Shown here: positions 51,266 through 63,463 of the stretch, in pieces
Numbering within the stretch: position 1 is the first letter of the stretch
Layout: every line of letters begins with the position of its first letter
Origin: Sycon ciliatum
Lineage: Eukaryota > Porifera > Calcarea > Leucosolenida > Sycettidae
Reading direction: 5' to 3'
NCBI RefSeq assembly: GCF_964019385.1
Contig: NC_088643.1
Coordinates: 48,044,193 to 48,108,192 of the forward strand
Length of the DNA: 64,000 nucleotides
Translations under genes and position numbers: made by a program
Notes under the pieces: model-generated
The model's database searches: none
The model's input: only the letters and a program-made list of their open reading frames with translations
What the model was told of the DNA's origin: nothing

Positions 51266-54200
51266 GTAATTGAAGTATCTGTCACGATCCGAAGGGAAAT
51301 GGACCAGTGAAACTGACCAGGCTCTGCTCCTCGTGTAGTAGCTCTGTCCGTATACCGTCCAGAACTGCACGTATCAGACAATACTTCGCACTTGCACTGA
51401 ACCTTCGCAGCAACAAACTGAACGCACCTTGCGCCTGAGCAGTGGTGTTACTGCTGTATTTTCTAGTGATACTGATTCTTCCTTGGCAGCAGCGTCCTGC
51501 TAATATCCACTAAACGCTCGAAATCGGCCCAGAGCTGCATCTAGCCAACGCAATTGACAGCAGCGCGTTGTGCAATGGAACAAGATCACTCCTGTGTTCT
51601 GCAGTTAGCGGCGCCCCTTCCGAAGGCTTTCGCTTCTTTCTCCTTGTTATTCCTTTTCGGGACACGGGTGAGGCTGAAGCAATCGGTGGCGTAGGTATTC
51701 TACACGAATGCACCGCCAAGCTCAGTAGCCAGCTCATGTAATTATTTTAGACTCGAAGCTGCACATACTCAGTACTAGTAGTAGTAGCCATTATACATGC
51801 AGAAGCAGTCACATCTTCTCGTGCTGACTAGTCTGTACTGGAAAGAAATTCAAAAAATCGGTGAAGCGCGTGAGTGGGTGCAGTGACAGTACTCTGTCAG
51901 TGTACAATGTACATGTACGAGCCAGTGCAGCACGTGCATGCATGCAGTCAGTGTTAGTCCGTAAATCGTCAGACTTGACACAGTGTCATTATGTTGGCAC
52001 TTGTCAGGAGTTTGTAGAATCTTCGGTAGCATTGGCATACTGACTACTGTATACAATCATGTACACTCAATCTGCGGACAGCATGCTGTTTCGTTCTTTT
52101 TGAACTCATCAGCGCAGCACAGAGGAAATGAGGCCGAACCTGATAGCAATGGAAATAGAAATTTCCTATCAGGCCCGAACGTACCTTGCCAGAGTGCCCG
52201 AACGTACCTTGCCAGAGTGCTCAAACTGACAAGTCAGTGAGCTCTGCATAACGCAAACAGCAAAGGCACTACCCCACGCAAGAGTGCTCAACTGCTACAA
52301 GAGCAGGAGCGAAATACTCAATCTGCGGACAGCATGCTGTTTCGTTCTTTGTACATGTATGTGGAAATCTAGAAAGAACTGATGATTCGCGGCATGGGTC
52401 TGTGATTGTGCCACCGATCCTCGTGGTCCGTCAACAGGTACGTTCCGCTGCTTGTCTTTGTAAAGCGGAATTACTTGTAAGTAAGTAACTAGTTGTAGTG
52501 TGTCCACACCACGCTGCCGACAGTTGCAGTGTTTGTCGACCCGCGGTGTACATGGTGTATGCCGACTGACTGCACTACGCTGCACATAATGACAGTAGTC
52601 CGTCTCATACTGGTCCTGTCATGTTGAAATAACATTACTCGTTAGCTTCGCAATCAGCAATTTACAGTCTTTCGTTGTCAGCCGCGATGGAGAGGTTTCT
52701 GGTCACTGTGACTGCTACATCAGTATGATAGACAGAAGAACGAACAGTTCCTGTTTCGTAATAAACTCTGATCTGAGTTTCACGAACTGAATCGATCATC
52801 AGACGAACATTGATCAGTATTTTATTATGTGCCAGTCGTTCAATCACTCGGGTCTTGCAAACACGGCTACTGCAGTACCAGGTGAACAGTAAATGAGTGT
52901 GTGTGTGTGTGTGTGTGACTGACAGCTGCTGTTCTATTGCGGAGTGTTGGCGTGTAGTGTTTAGTGTCGTTCTGTCACAAACATGCAGTGTCAGTTGAGT
53001 TAGCAGGAAGAGATATGCAACACGGCAACAGTGACTGTTAGGGTTATGATCATCTCGGCATTCTATTGATTTTGCATCTTTTAGTTTTAGGTGAACTGAC
53101 ACTTGCAGTGCGATAGGTCTCTCGTGTGCATGTGCATCTACATGTACATACATCTACACAAAACATAGCGACTTCGGAAAAAGTAGAAACGTTACCGGTA
53201 GTTCAGTTGTGGTCACAGGGCCTAGGGACCTGTGTTGGACAAAATAATTATTATGTTAGAGTACAATAGTCCTGTCCATGATTGTACAATGAAAATCCAT
53301 CGAAGAGTTCAAGATAACACTCACTGTCTGTGACCATGGTGACTCCGGTAGTCAGCTCAGGACTACACGGTCACGGTTTGTTGCATGCATGCAATCGCTA
53401 CGAATACTAGTACCCAACGAAAATTAATACTGCTCTGCAGTGCTACTGCCAGCACTGGCTTTTTCTGCGTGCTTTATATTAGTGTAGCTCTGGTGTCTTC
53501 TTACGCGTTGTAAACAAATAAAAAGTCTTCACTGAACTCGCTACCCTGGAATACGGCTGAATCACACACACATTATGTACATGAGCCGAGCTAGGTAACC
53601 TCACTCGGCAAAGATCCAAGATTGGTAAGAATGCTACAAAATACAATGTCAATGTTTTTCACGACGGACGGCGACGGCACTGCACTGCGTGCATACTGCA
53701 TGCAAGCGACTACATGACACATGTATGTGAAGTGTTACACCTAACCAGCCAGTACGAGCTGCCCTGTCCCGTGGGCCCACACCCTGTCACCTGTGCCCAG
53801 GTAGATTCTAGGTGACTCGGTCGTCACACGACAAGAATCACGGGGGGGACTGTCGATTGTCGTTCCAGAGATTATGAGTCTTGAAGTGACTGAACACACT
53901 ACACGGGTCGACAAGGATTTCGGCACTTTCTTGATCTTGTAGTCACTAGTCTAGTACTAGTAGTAGTAGGTCTGTCTGGTCTACGCACATGACTGCATAT
54001 TTTTTGTCATGACTGGAGAACGTCGTTCCAGAGATGATGACTCTGAACTGAAATCAGTGAAGACTTGGGTACTGGCCCTGGGTCAACAAGGATTTTTGCC
54101 ACTTTTGGCAGCCAGTCTGAGTCCCACGCTTCTTGTGTGAAAGCATTGTTATGTTCAGATGTTCGTGGCTGCTAGCTCCTCACACGTGCCAAACGCCGTG

Positions 54201-54407
54201 TTGATCTGACAGAAAAAGACGAAGTACATGTACAGAGACGAGCTACAACTGTAGAATCCCCGCTCTCAGGCCGAGGTCCGGGTGTGAGACGGGAGTTACG
54301 ACTTTGACTGGGTACGCGTGCACGAGGCGGGAAGGGCTCTGGCCTCTGGTACAAAGGCCCAAATCCAAGGACCGTTGTACCAGTAAGACCTTTTGTTGCT
54401 GGTGACT
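51266..54407. other. Intronic/intergenic DNA with small direct repeats
   Basis: Contains a 37-bp direct repeat (ACTCAATCTGCGGACAGCAT...) at 52068 and 52316, a tandem CCGAACGTACCTTGCCAGAG pair at 52175-52222, and a short GT run at 52896. No exon supported. Confidence 0.4.
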
Positions 54408-54619
54408 CAGCTAGTAAACCCTGTCAAGGTGACCACTCGGATAAGGCAACCACCTGTCCCGATGACCACTGCAACCAGGATCGATAGGGCCAAGGCAAGG
54501 GCCAGGGATGCTTTTTCCAGTCAAACGACCCTGGATAAGGAGACCACCTGGTAACAGAGTCCACATGTTTTCAAGGTCCCTTCACTTGAACGAACGGTCG
54601 TCTGAGACAGGTTTCACTG
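54408..54619. mobile_element. Degenerate CAGTGAAACCTG MITE
   Basis: The right end (TTTCACTG, then TA at 54620-54621) reads CAGTGAAACCTGTCTCAGAC in reverse complement. The left end, CAGCTAGTAAACCCTGTCAA, is a diverged match. The interior repeats AAGGTGACCAC-like words. Related to 4271-4455. Confidence 0.5.
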
Positions 54620-54660
54620 TACACTCCCTATAGTTCTTACTAATCTTAGTACTGACTGTA

Positions 54661-55302
54661 GAGGGGACGGCTCGATACCGGGACGCTTTGACAGCCAAAT
54701 TTGTATAGACCCAAACCGATCATCAGCGTTGATTTTTCACTCGAAATATGTTTGTGGAAGGAAACTGGCATGTTGAAGTTTGCTCTGAGGCCAGAGTCAA
54801 TCGAACTGAGCCACTCCTTTGTGTTGACCCATTGCCTCCAAGTTGCCCAATTTTTCGCTTCAAAAAAGTTCAAATCAGAGGTGGCTCCAAACCGGACACG
54901 TTTTAGAGTGCACGTCAAATTCACTCTGGGTCTGAAATTAGGTAATTGCTATCGCTCCACGACGGCCAGTACAGAATAACAATAAGCCTTGTGTGTGCTT
55001 CCATTAGTTTTGATTGGTATGCTGTGCTTTATTGGCGAGAGGCGAGCCGCTGTTTACCTGCGACAAGAAGTTGATTTTTCGAAAGTCGTAAAACTCAAGT
55101 CGCAGTGCGAAGCAACACGTCAAAAACTCACCTGCTTGGTATGGCGCTTCTGGTCATCGCAGAGCCATGAAATTTTGGCTCGGAGTATAACACATCGTAG
55201 TCTCACTGTGACATATGTTTTCTAATCAAAATACCAAGAGAGAAAGTGAATATTGAGTCCGTTCCGGTTTGCAACCTATGTCCTATTTGAAACCGTCCCC
55301 TC
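54661..55302. mobile_element. 642-bp MITE, copy 2
   Basis: TA flanks at 54659-54660 and 55303-55304. The left end is GAGGGGACGGCTCGATACCG and the right end, reverse-complemented, is GAGGGGACGGTTTCAAATAG. It is the same length as copy 1 (1312-1953), same orientation, and nearly identical along its whole length. Its inverted repeat is better preserved than that of copy 1. Confidence 0.88.
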
Positions 55303-57250
55303 TACATGATACAGTCATGTACATGACTGTATGGGGTTCTTCTGGAGCTAAACTAGTAAAACAAAAGTCCCCTGCTCGAGCTGCCCTCACATTCGCACCT
55401 TTTATGGCTAGTGAGTGGTCTTTGAGGTTTTGTTTTGTGGAGATGGGCGGCGGGTGCGCCCCTGTGACTAGGATTCCGACGAGATTCTGACGTTGTTGTT
55501 GCTAGAGACACGTGTAGAACTACGTACATTCTGTTACAAAGTATTCTAAAAACTCGCAATGAGGCAGATACATGTGCATGTACATGACAAGATCTAATCG
55601 GGGATCTGTGAGTCTGTGACCTGGTGATGGGGACTACGGGGATCTGTGAGTCTGTGACCTGGTGATGCACTGATGGGGACTAGTGCGGTGGGAGTGGGAC
55701 ATGAAGTCGAGGAAGCGTTATGTAGTCGTACTAGTGCGACTGATACTTCTTATGATACAGTATCATACTGGACAAACAGTGATTGTGCCTGCGTATTATG
55801 CAGAATCCGAAGCCAAGTAATCCAGAGCATGGTGTGTTACAGCCATGGTGGCATTGTGACAGTTATACTGTCATTGGCAGGAAGCCCTGAAATGAATAGT
55901 GTGTCTTGACGTGGAAAACCCTAGGTCCTTGCACGTGACGGTAAACAGTCATGTACATGTACAGGCTGCATGTATGTAGAATGGACAAGGATACAGTAGA
56001 CAGGGACACTCAAAGAGTCACAGGGTGAGTTTAAATACTGGGGCAGGGTGAGTTACTGGGGCAGAGTGAGGTACGGTTTGATACATGTAATGTGCGGCGG
56101 TGAGATTGGACAGACAGAGTGAGAAAGTAATTAGTCATCTGTGTCTAGCTGTTGCAAAACTGGTGTATTCCATGTTGGGTTGCTACACTACCTTGAAATG
56201 AGCTGATGATCATCTTCTATTCCTGATCTCCCTGTGCATACATTGTGTGTGAATTGTAATTGTACAATCATGTACATGTACATGTACATGTACATGTTCC
56301 CTGACAGACTCACTGCCTACAATCTACATGTACATTTTTAAATTTTTATCATTTGAATAGCGACAGCATTGGAAAGGGCTCCATGTTTGTTTATGAGATT
56401 GTTGCCATGCGCTGATGAGATGCAATGATAGTGACAGTACTGTCCACAGCCTACAGTACAGGTGTCCACAGACCCCTGTCATGTTCTTCATTAACACTAT
56501 CTAAAACTACAATGTTCATGTACATGTAGTGTGTATCGCACCCACGGCAACTACAAAGCTGGGAACTACCAGTATCAAGCCGTGGTATGGGATGATAATC
56601 ATTATGTACATGTAATGATATTGATAAAATACTGTATGATTTCCCATGTGCACAATACCAGATGGTGTCCACATAGCTAGGTGACAATAGCCTGTAGGAG
56701 ACAGATTCCAGATTCAGCTGGCAGATGTTGTCATGTGACAAGTGAGAAGCGTAGAAAAGGCGGTGGATCTGATTGGCCTCATCTATTTGTATAATTATGA
56801 CAGTCTGTGTGCACATCACTCCTAACCGCACTGGAGGGGGGGGGGGGGGGGGGAAGGGGACAACAATGACTATGTACATGATTGTACATGACAAAAGGTG
56901 ATCATTGGGATTCACTGGTTTTGCTTCGGTGCTGCAAGAATGATTGTTGTCTCCCAGTCTCAGACGACTCTCTCTCTTCATACCGTGATACGTCAGTGGT
57001 GGCCTTCCCGCAAACAAGGCAGTACACAGTCATATTCATGTACATGACTGATGTACAGCTTTGGGTAACCTTCCCCATACATTCATGTTATTGTAACATG
57101 TTACTGGTGTATACAAATCAGCGCACAAGAGTGACAAGACCCCTCCCCGCCCTGGATTCTGTCACCTAACATAGAAATGTTCTGATATCAGTCGTGGAAG
57201 AAAACTTGCAATTCTACTATTTGCACATGCACGTCATGTACATGTACAGT
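55303..57250. other. No gene recognised; TACATGTA-rich
   Basis: Contains a 28-bp direct repeat (GGGGATCTGTGAGTCTGTGA) at 55600 and 55638, a run of TGTACATGTACATGTACA at about 56270-56295, and a G homopolymer at 56834-56853. No supported exon. Confidence 0.4.
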
Positions 57251-57455
57251 GCACTGGCTATGCACAACCACAGATCATCATGGCATGTTCATGTACGTAC
57301 ACTGCACTGGCTATGCACAACCACAGATCATCATGGCATGTTCATGTACGTACACTGCACTGGCTATGCACAACCACAGATCATCATGGCATGTTCATGT
57401 ACGTACACTGCACTGGCTATGCACAACCACAGATCATCATGGCATGTTCATGTAG
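57251..57455. repeat. 53-bp minisatellite, four units
   Basis: Units start GCACTGGCTATGCACAACCA at 57251, 57304, 57357 and 57410 and end CATGTACGTACACT. Because 53 is not a multiple of three, all three plus frames look open and repetitive; these are not genes. Confidence 0.95.
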
Positions 57456-59366
57456 TACAGTGTATAACTAGACCTTACTGTGGCACTATTGACTATTGAC
57501 TATTGTAATTTGAGTACTGTACAAGCAGAAATATTCGTCTGGAATTTAATTTCGTCTTTTTCGTCCAAGGAGCTGTTGGACTAAATTAAATGCCGGACTA
57601 ATATTGATTTGTCCAGCTTTTCCATACACTCTTATGATCCATGGACGAAATTTACAACCGGACGAACTCCCTTTCTTTGGAGTTGGACGAAATTATTGAC
57701 CGACGAAATTTTCTGCTTATACAGTATTATGCCTTTCTTGTGCGTTTCTTGTGTGTGCTGTCGTCTACATGTACACGTACACGTATCAGCAAGAGTATAG
57801 AAGCCCCTTATAATTATACTCTTGGTATTAGTATCAATGACGTACACGTATTGCGTATTGACGGTACATGTACATGACTGAGTGATTGTACTTCAAGTAC
57901 ATGTATCATACTTAACCTGGTCAACTGCACTGGTACACACTACTAAGTACAGTTGTAGTGCAGTAACAATACTGTCTGGTCTACTTTTTAAACTAATAAT
58001 TGTTCAGATGATGCCAATCCATGACAAACACTTTCAAGTACAGGTCTAGCATGATGAGGAGCTAGACCATGTCAGTGGGTTCCTTTGAGTTTGAGTTTGA
58101 TATCATTATGGCCAGTGCCCATGTAGTGTGTGCCGCCTCTCTCCACTGTATACATGTACATGTACATGTATACATGTACATGTACATGTATACGTATACA
58201 TGTACATGTACATGTATACAGTACTAGTAGTAGTAGTAGTAGTAGCACACCAGACTATAAAGGTGGGACCGGCATCCATAACTAGTACTGTGGTAGACTA
58301 ACGGGGACAAAGTAGGTGAACATGCAATACGTCTCCCCCTCCCCCCCCCCCCCTTGGGGAAATTTTCTATTGTCGACAAATTCCATGCAACACTTTTTTG
58401 CACAGAATGGAAGGGATCCTGCATGGACAATTTGCACTGTCAGGTCAGTGGGGGAAAAGCCACTACACCTGCCTGTGAACAAGAACTCGATGCAAAGAGC
58501 TGGACTGGTTCTACTGCTGGCACGAACATTCCTTTGTTGATATGGGGCAGGGCAAGGTGCTCTGGAATGTGCATGTAATAGGTTATCCTGTTTGTGTTTA
58601 TGTATGTACATTTGCTGGATGTTCCCAATATAGAACAATTTGTTTTGTTGACTGTTACAACCCTCAGGATGTTGAGATGTGAAGACTACATGAAAAAAAG
58701 ACAGGTTGATGGATAGAGAGAGAGAGGGGGGGGGGGGGGGGGGTATACATGTGTCATGTACATGTACATGTATATGCGTGTACTGGTATTCATACTCATC
58801 CTAACAAAGATAGTATTAAAGGTGATATGTTTGCAACAGAAATTGGCTAGGTCAATCACTGTGCAATACGTTGAGCAGGGTTTTGATGAATCAATGGGTT
58901 GATTTACATTGTATGTGTATTGAGATGTCATGTACATGTATGGTGGTGATGTTTCCAAATCAACCCTGGGAAATACGGGGGAGAAGGCAACAACACCGTA
59001 CATAATTTGCCAGCATGTTGCATAGTTGTAACACCAGTGTTGTGGCAATACAGTGATAAGTAGTATATATAATTTTAATTCAATCCAGGTAGGGCATCTG
59101 GGGAACAATGTGATTGTGATGCAATTTAAAACTCCCGTTGCCCAAGCCACTGCATTACGCCTCTCGTGACGACTGCATAGAAACTGCTAGCATTGTCCAT
59201 GATACGCAAAAGGCAATGTCTGCTGCGTGTACATGAATACTAGCATTGTCTTCATGAGCGTACTGCTCAGTGCTCTTCTCTTCAGCATGTTGCACACATG
59301 TCACACATGTTGTCTTACCTCTCAATGCATCATTATTGACCCAATGTGCTTTTTTGTGTGCAACAG
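57456..59366. other. No confident gene; TACATG arrays and G/C homopolymers
   Basis: Holds a (TACATG)n cluster at 58148-58218 with internal palindromes, a C homopolymer at 58336-58352, a G homopolymer at 58727-58742, and a diverged unit with GGACGAAATT words (57540-57720). A 38-nt exon-like stretch at 58406-58443 does not fit the phase of its neighbours. Confidence 0.4.
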
Positions 59367-62300
59367 AATGGCCTTTCCACAAGCAACACTTGCATGAATA
59401 TGCCAGTTCAAGAAGGTTGGTCTCATACAGCCAGACAGGACGGTTTCACTGATGTGGACGCTGTGGACACACAGGTACAGGTAAGGACTTGCTGGAGAAC
59501 AGATTTTTGCAATGTTTTAGTCTCATGATGGCTACATGTACAAGCAATTGTGGTGACAACACAATATTACAGTGCGTATCGGTTTTAATGTGGTCGTGTA
59601 AAATAATATACTTCCTCCGCGTCATCGAAATTGTCGCAGTTTGACTAGTGACTTGTCACTTGTTACTGACAACTCCATAAGCTAAACCATCAGAAAAATA
59701 TTACACAGTATGATAGTCTGAAGTCTAGAGTAACGTTCCAGGACAGTTGGACTGAGAGTTTCACGCAGACATGAAGGCCTCGTCGTCGCTGGTGTCAATG
59801 GATGAAAAATATCGTTCCGCAAAATTTCCAGGAATGTTGTAAGTTGGTCGCGCCTCATCTCAAACGCTTTGACTTTCTCCACAGGACAATAGCTGCTATG
59901 TTTGTCGTCTGCTAGCTCTGGATGATTTCTACATCACCACCATCGAAATAAGAATGCACAATCATTGCGAGGTCGGTTGATTACCGTCGGCGGAATCACC
60001 TCGATCTTGAAACGAACTTTTTTTAGCCGCATTCATTTAACTGTGTGGTCACTGCTCATGCAGGTCAGTCTACTATCACGCCGAGCGCGCACCCTTTTTC
60101 AGCATCACTGGCACGGTACCTGCGCGTGCATCACTAGCATTGTACGTAGCTACATGTATAGAGTCTACACGGCTCTTGCAGGTGCACGTACTGAGTGCCT
60201 CAGCATTCTTTGCATGAATGCAAGAGCGACACTTTTTCCGCTCTTGGATGCATTTAGTTTGCTGACCCCTCAATGTTTCTCCAATCGCTGCCCCTTGTTC
60301 CACGAAGTCATTTTCACCCCACCTCGGGTAAAACAGTGATGAGTTTTTGAGTGAATGGCTATAAAAAGCACGAGAAATGTGCAGGCTGCAACGCCTGACT
60401 GATCTCAGCGAGTCGAAGGTACCATCGCAGCGACATCAGCGAAGAAATTGTGTCTAGTTCAAAAATCTTCCAATAACAGAAAATAGAACTTTGCCATCAC
60501 CCTATACTGATGACTATCGCCTATGTCTAGGGTCCAGCGGATAATGCTCCGAAAATGTTCGTATAATGCTAACCATAATGCTCCAAAAACTGCCTTAAAA
60601 CGCTGATTATAATGCTTCAGCAAGGGATATAATGCTCTTGGTTTGGGACAAAATGGAAGAAAGTCTGCACATTGTCAAACTTCCAGGAAATTATGCTTAT
60701 CGTGGATCTGCCTCTGAAGCTGGCACATTATCTCCAACGAGCTCCACCACTTCTTAGCACTATGAATCATGATCACTTCTCCATTGGCTGCTCTCCATTC
60801 CAACTTTGATGCAGGGTTGTGGCAGAATAGTCGGTGTATCAAATCTTCCCCTAATTATCCATGTAGTGAGAGATGAAATCATTTTTGCAGGTAGTCATTC
60901 ATTGTTGGGATGAAGTTTATCCTGGCCAATAGTATTCCTGCCTGCAGACAAGCTGTCACTGCTTCCACTCTGCAAATAGTGTCTTCATCTGAAACACCAG
61001 ACGGGAGGCCAGCTCCTGAGAGCCGATCTCTGATCGACATCATTTGCGGAAATCCTGAAAACACGTGGTCAGAAGTTATTTTGCCATTCTACATCTTTTG
61101 CTTGTGCTCTCATATTCTCCTCGAGATGGTGTGTAGAGGTATTGTTTGCCTCTTCCCAAGTTCTGATAGCTTTTGACTGTAGGCCTGGCATTACAACCGT
61201 CGACCATAACTAACTGTACGTGCTTCATCAGGAAAGTAAGACACGCGCTGCTGAGCGCTCCAATCGACTTGGTACGGAGTCCATGAGTAATTCTAGTTCT
61301 TTTCCAGGCTCTTACATGTAGGTCCTGAGCTGGACTCGGCAAAGGCAGTTGTTTTGGAGCAAGCTCTTTCTCTCTATAGACGCTCCTTTATCCTGGTCCA
61401 AATTTATCAAGGCATCAATGTCTACTTCAGCATCCCTAGAGATGCTATCGCCAGAGCCTATGGCACAACGAGAAAACTCTTCTTCGTTCACTTTGCGTAT
61501 GTCTCCTCCATTGCTCTCCATTATTCTAAAAGAAACCTCATACCGGTAAATCATTTCTCCGGATTTGTGTAACTGCCTCGGTTGGCCATGCTTCATAAAT
61601 GGCTTGTAGCCCTGACCACATCGCTACATAACCAGATAACGTGTTTTATGTAGCAATGACTGATTATGTGGCCAAGTAAATGTACACGACATAGCATTAG
61701 TGCTAAAGGTGTTACGTGTCTACACAATCACAAAGTCATGTGCCCGTAGACCTGCAATGCATAAGGTCTGGTTGCACCTCATGATCATGATTGTAGCCGA
61801 TTGTGGCCAAAAACCTAGGATTTGCCGATGTTATCCACTATGAAACTCGTTATGCCGCTCAAACCTCACACAATGCTCGTTTCGTTCCTTTCTAATGCTC
61901 CATAATGCTCTGATGCTCGGGTAGTCTTATAATGCCGAATATAATGCCGAATATAATGCCGGCATTATCCGCTGGACCCTACCTATGTCCGATTCCTTAC
62001 CTGTGGTACAACTGCTGGTGACTAAATCCCCCGTTTTATATCAAAAGTCAAACTGCGACAATTTCGATGACGCGGAGGAAGTACTGCCTACAAGAATGAA
62101 CTCTCATATTTTCACAATCATAACATGGGCTTCAACTTTCAAGTGAACATGTATTCTTACCAGCAATATTATCGTATAATAGAACATTATCGGCCCTAAG
62201 AATGGACTTTGGGCAGCAAATATGCCACATTAGTGTAAAGTGTATACTCGTCTGTAGTAATAACATCTGCCTGGTGCAGCTCTGAACCGATTTGCATCAC

Positions 62301-63339
62301 ATTGTAGTACTGAAAGTGTATCCATTGAGGTCATAACTAATGTTGCACAGCCACATGGTGAGTCTATGGGACTACGGACAGCCGTATGCATGGTAGCACT
62401 ACGTTGCATGTACGATGACTTTCCTGCCTCTGCGCACATGCATTATGATACGTCACACGTGATCGTGGGTAAGAAATAACGGAAATAAGAATCAAAACTC
62501 TTTTTTCAAACACCCACACTATAACCGATACATGTACGTACTGTACTAATACTTATAGGCATTTAGAATTGGATACTGCAAGTCTGCAAGGGTGGTTACA
62601 GTACACTCATGAAGCATTGGCACCCAAACTCATTCAGCGGTGCACCCAATTTAACGGAAGTGGAGCTTCTAGCCCTTCAAGACAGACCTCTCGGAGTCTC
62701 GGTACATTGTACACGTCTATAGTGATTTCAGGTGTTGCCGGTTGGTTGTGACTAGCTCATTTCTCTCAGATGTGGGTTGGTGAAAAAACCAACAAATCAT
62801 GCCACCTGCATGTACTTACAAAGCCCGCGTGGAAGTGGAAATCCAACAAACTATTTCCCAAAGCTAGAGTTGCGCTCCACTAACTGAAGTATGCATACCC
62901 TAGCTCTTCCGTTTTCATGCAACTTCTGAGTGGATGCATAGGAATACTGTAAGAATCAGGGAGTCGTAAAGGCCCGGGAGAGGACACGGGCACACATTCC
63001 CAGAAACATCTTCGACTCGTGCTTGCCGGGGAATGGAGTGTTGTTGCGGGGTGAACGGCAAAGGTTGCCTGCTATTCTTTATGATCGTCAAAACGCATCA
63101 AAACGCATCATAGGTCAATATTACGTAATCATTCCATGATTCATGACATTGCCCGGATTCTGTTAAAAAAAGTCACTGTGTTTCCTGTCTATATGGTGGC
63201 AGCTAGGTGAGCGCTAGATAATCTTGATACATTTGTCGCCTTTCTTCTCGCACTTTAGGAAACGGAGGGCTGAGTCTCAAGGTCGGCCTGAAAAAAGGTC
63301 TCTGTGAGTTTAACCGAAGCCTCCACAAGTGTAGAAAAG
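59367..63339 (+). CDS. Three internal exons of a plus-strand gene (partial)
   Basis: Exon 59367-59480 follows TTTTTTGTGTGCAACAG, reads NGLSTSNTCMNMPVQEGWSH then ARQDGFTDVDAVDTQVQ, and ends at CAG|GTAAGG (phase 0 in and out). Exon 62559-62701 encodes HLELDTASLQGWLQYTHEAL then PKLIQRCTQFNGSGASSPSR, ending in phase 1. Exon 63259-63339 follows a good acceptor (CTTCTCGCACTTTAG), continues in phase (NGGLSLKVGLKKGLCEFNRS, LHKCRK) and ends at AAAAG|GTAAAT in phase 1, so the gene goes on beyond or near the window end. The join between the first and second exons does not match in phase, so at least one exon is missing. It probably belongs with the start exon at 51158. No family recognised. The intron 59481-62558 carries a nested transposon pair. 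Confidence 0.55.
59611..62081. mobile_element. TA-flanked TIR transposon, 36-bp perfect inverted repeats, split by a hAT-like element
   Basis: The left end CTTCCTCCGCGTCATCGAAA is matched by a perfect inverted copy at the right, 36 bp in all (to GTTTGACT). TA flanks at 59609-59610 and 62082-62083. Without the nested insertion (1454 bp plus 8 bp duplication) the element would be 1009 bp. The terminus resembles the CTCCCTCCGT of Stowaway/mariner elements. No transposase signature was seen, so it is probably non-autonomous. Confidence 0.9.
60528..61981. mobile_element. hAT-like element, 1454 bp, with 8-bp target duplication
   Basis: Ends TAGGGTCCAGCGGATAATGC and its inverted copy. The 8-bp direct repeat CCTATGTC flanks it at 60520-60527 and 61982-61989. 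Subterminal ATAATGCTC words repeat at both ends (at least five on the left, several on the right), as hAT transposase-binding sites often do. Minus-strand open frames of 60-95 codons at 60879-61596 show no DDE or BED signature I can see; they may be captured host exons or chance. Nested inside 59611-62081. Confidence 0.88.
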
Positions 63340-63383
63340 GTAAATAATCTAACAGAAGTGCGCACACAAACATGCACGCGCAT

Positions 63384-63386
<3 letters not shown>

Positions 63387-63452
<66 letters not shown>
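63387..63452. repeat. (CA)n microsatellite
   Basis: CA run of about 65 bp just after the exon ending at 63339. Confidence 0.93.
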
Positions 63453-63454
<2 letters not shown>

Positions 63455-63463
63455 GAATTTCTA

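Noticed and set aside
57194-57499. Repetitive His/Trp/Cys-rich protein frames
   Set aside because: They are a 53-bp minisatellite read in three frames.
58406-58443. A 38-nt exon after CACTTTTTTGCACAG
   Set aside because: Ends in phase 2 and cannot join the phase 0 exon at 59367; the peptide is too short to judge.
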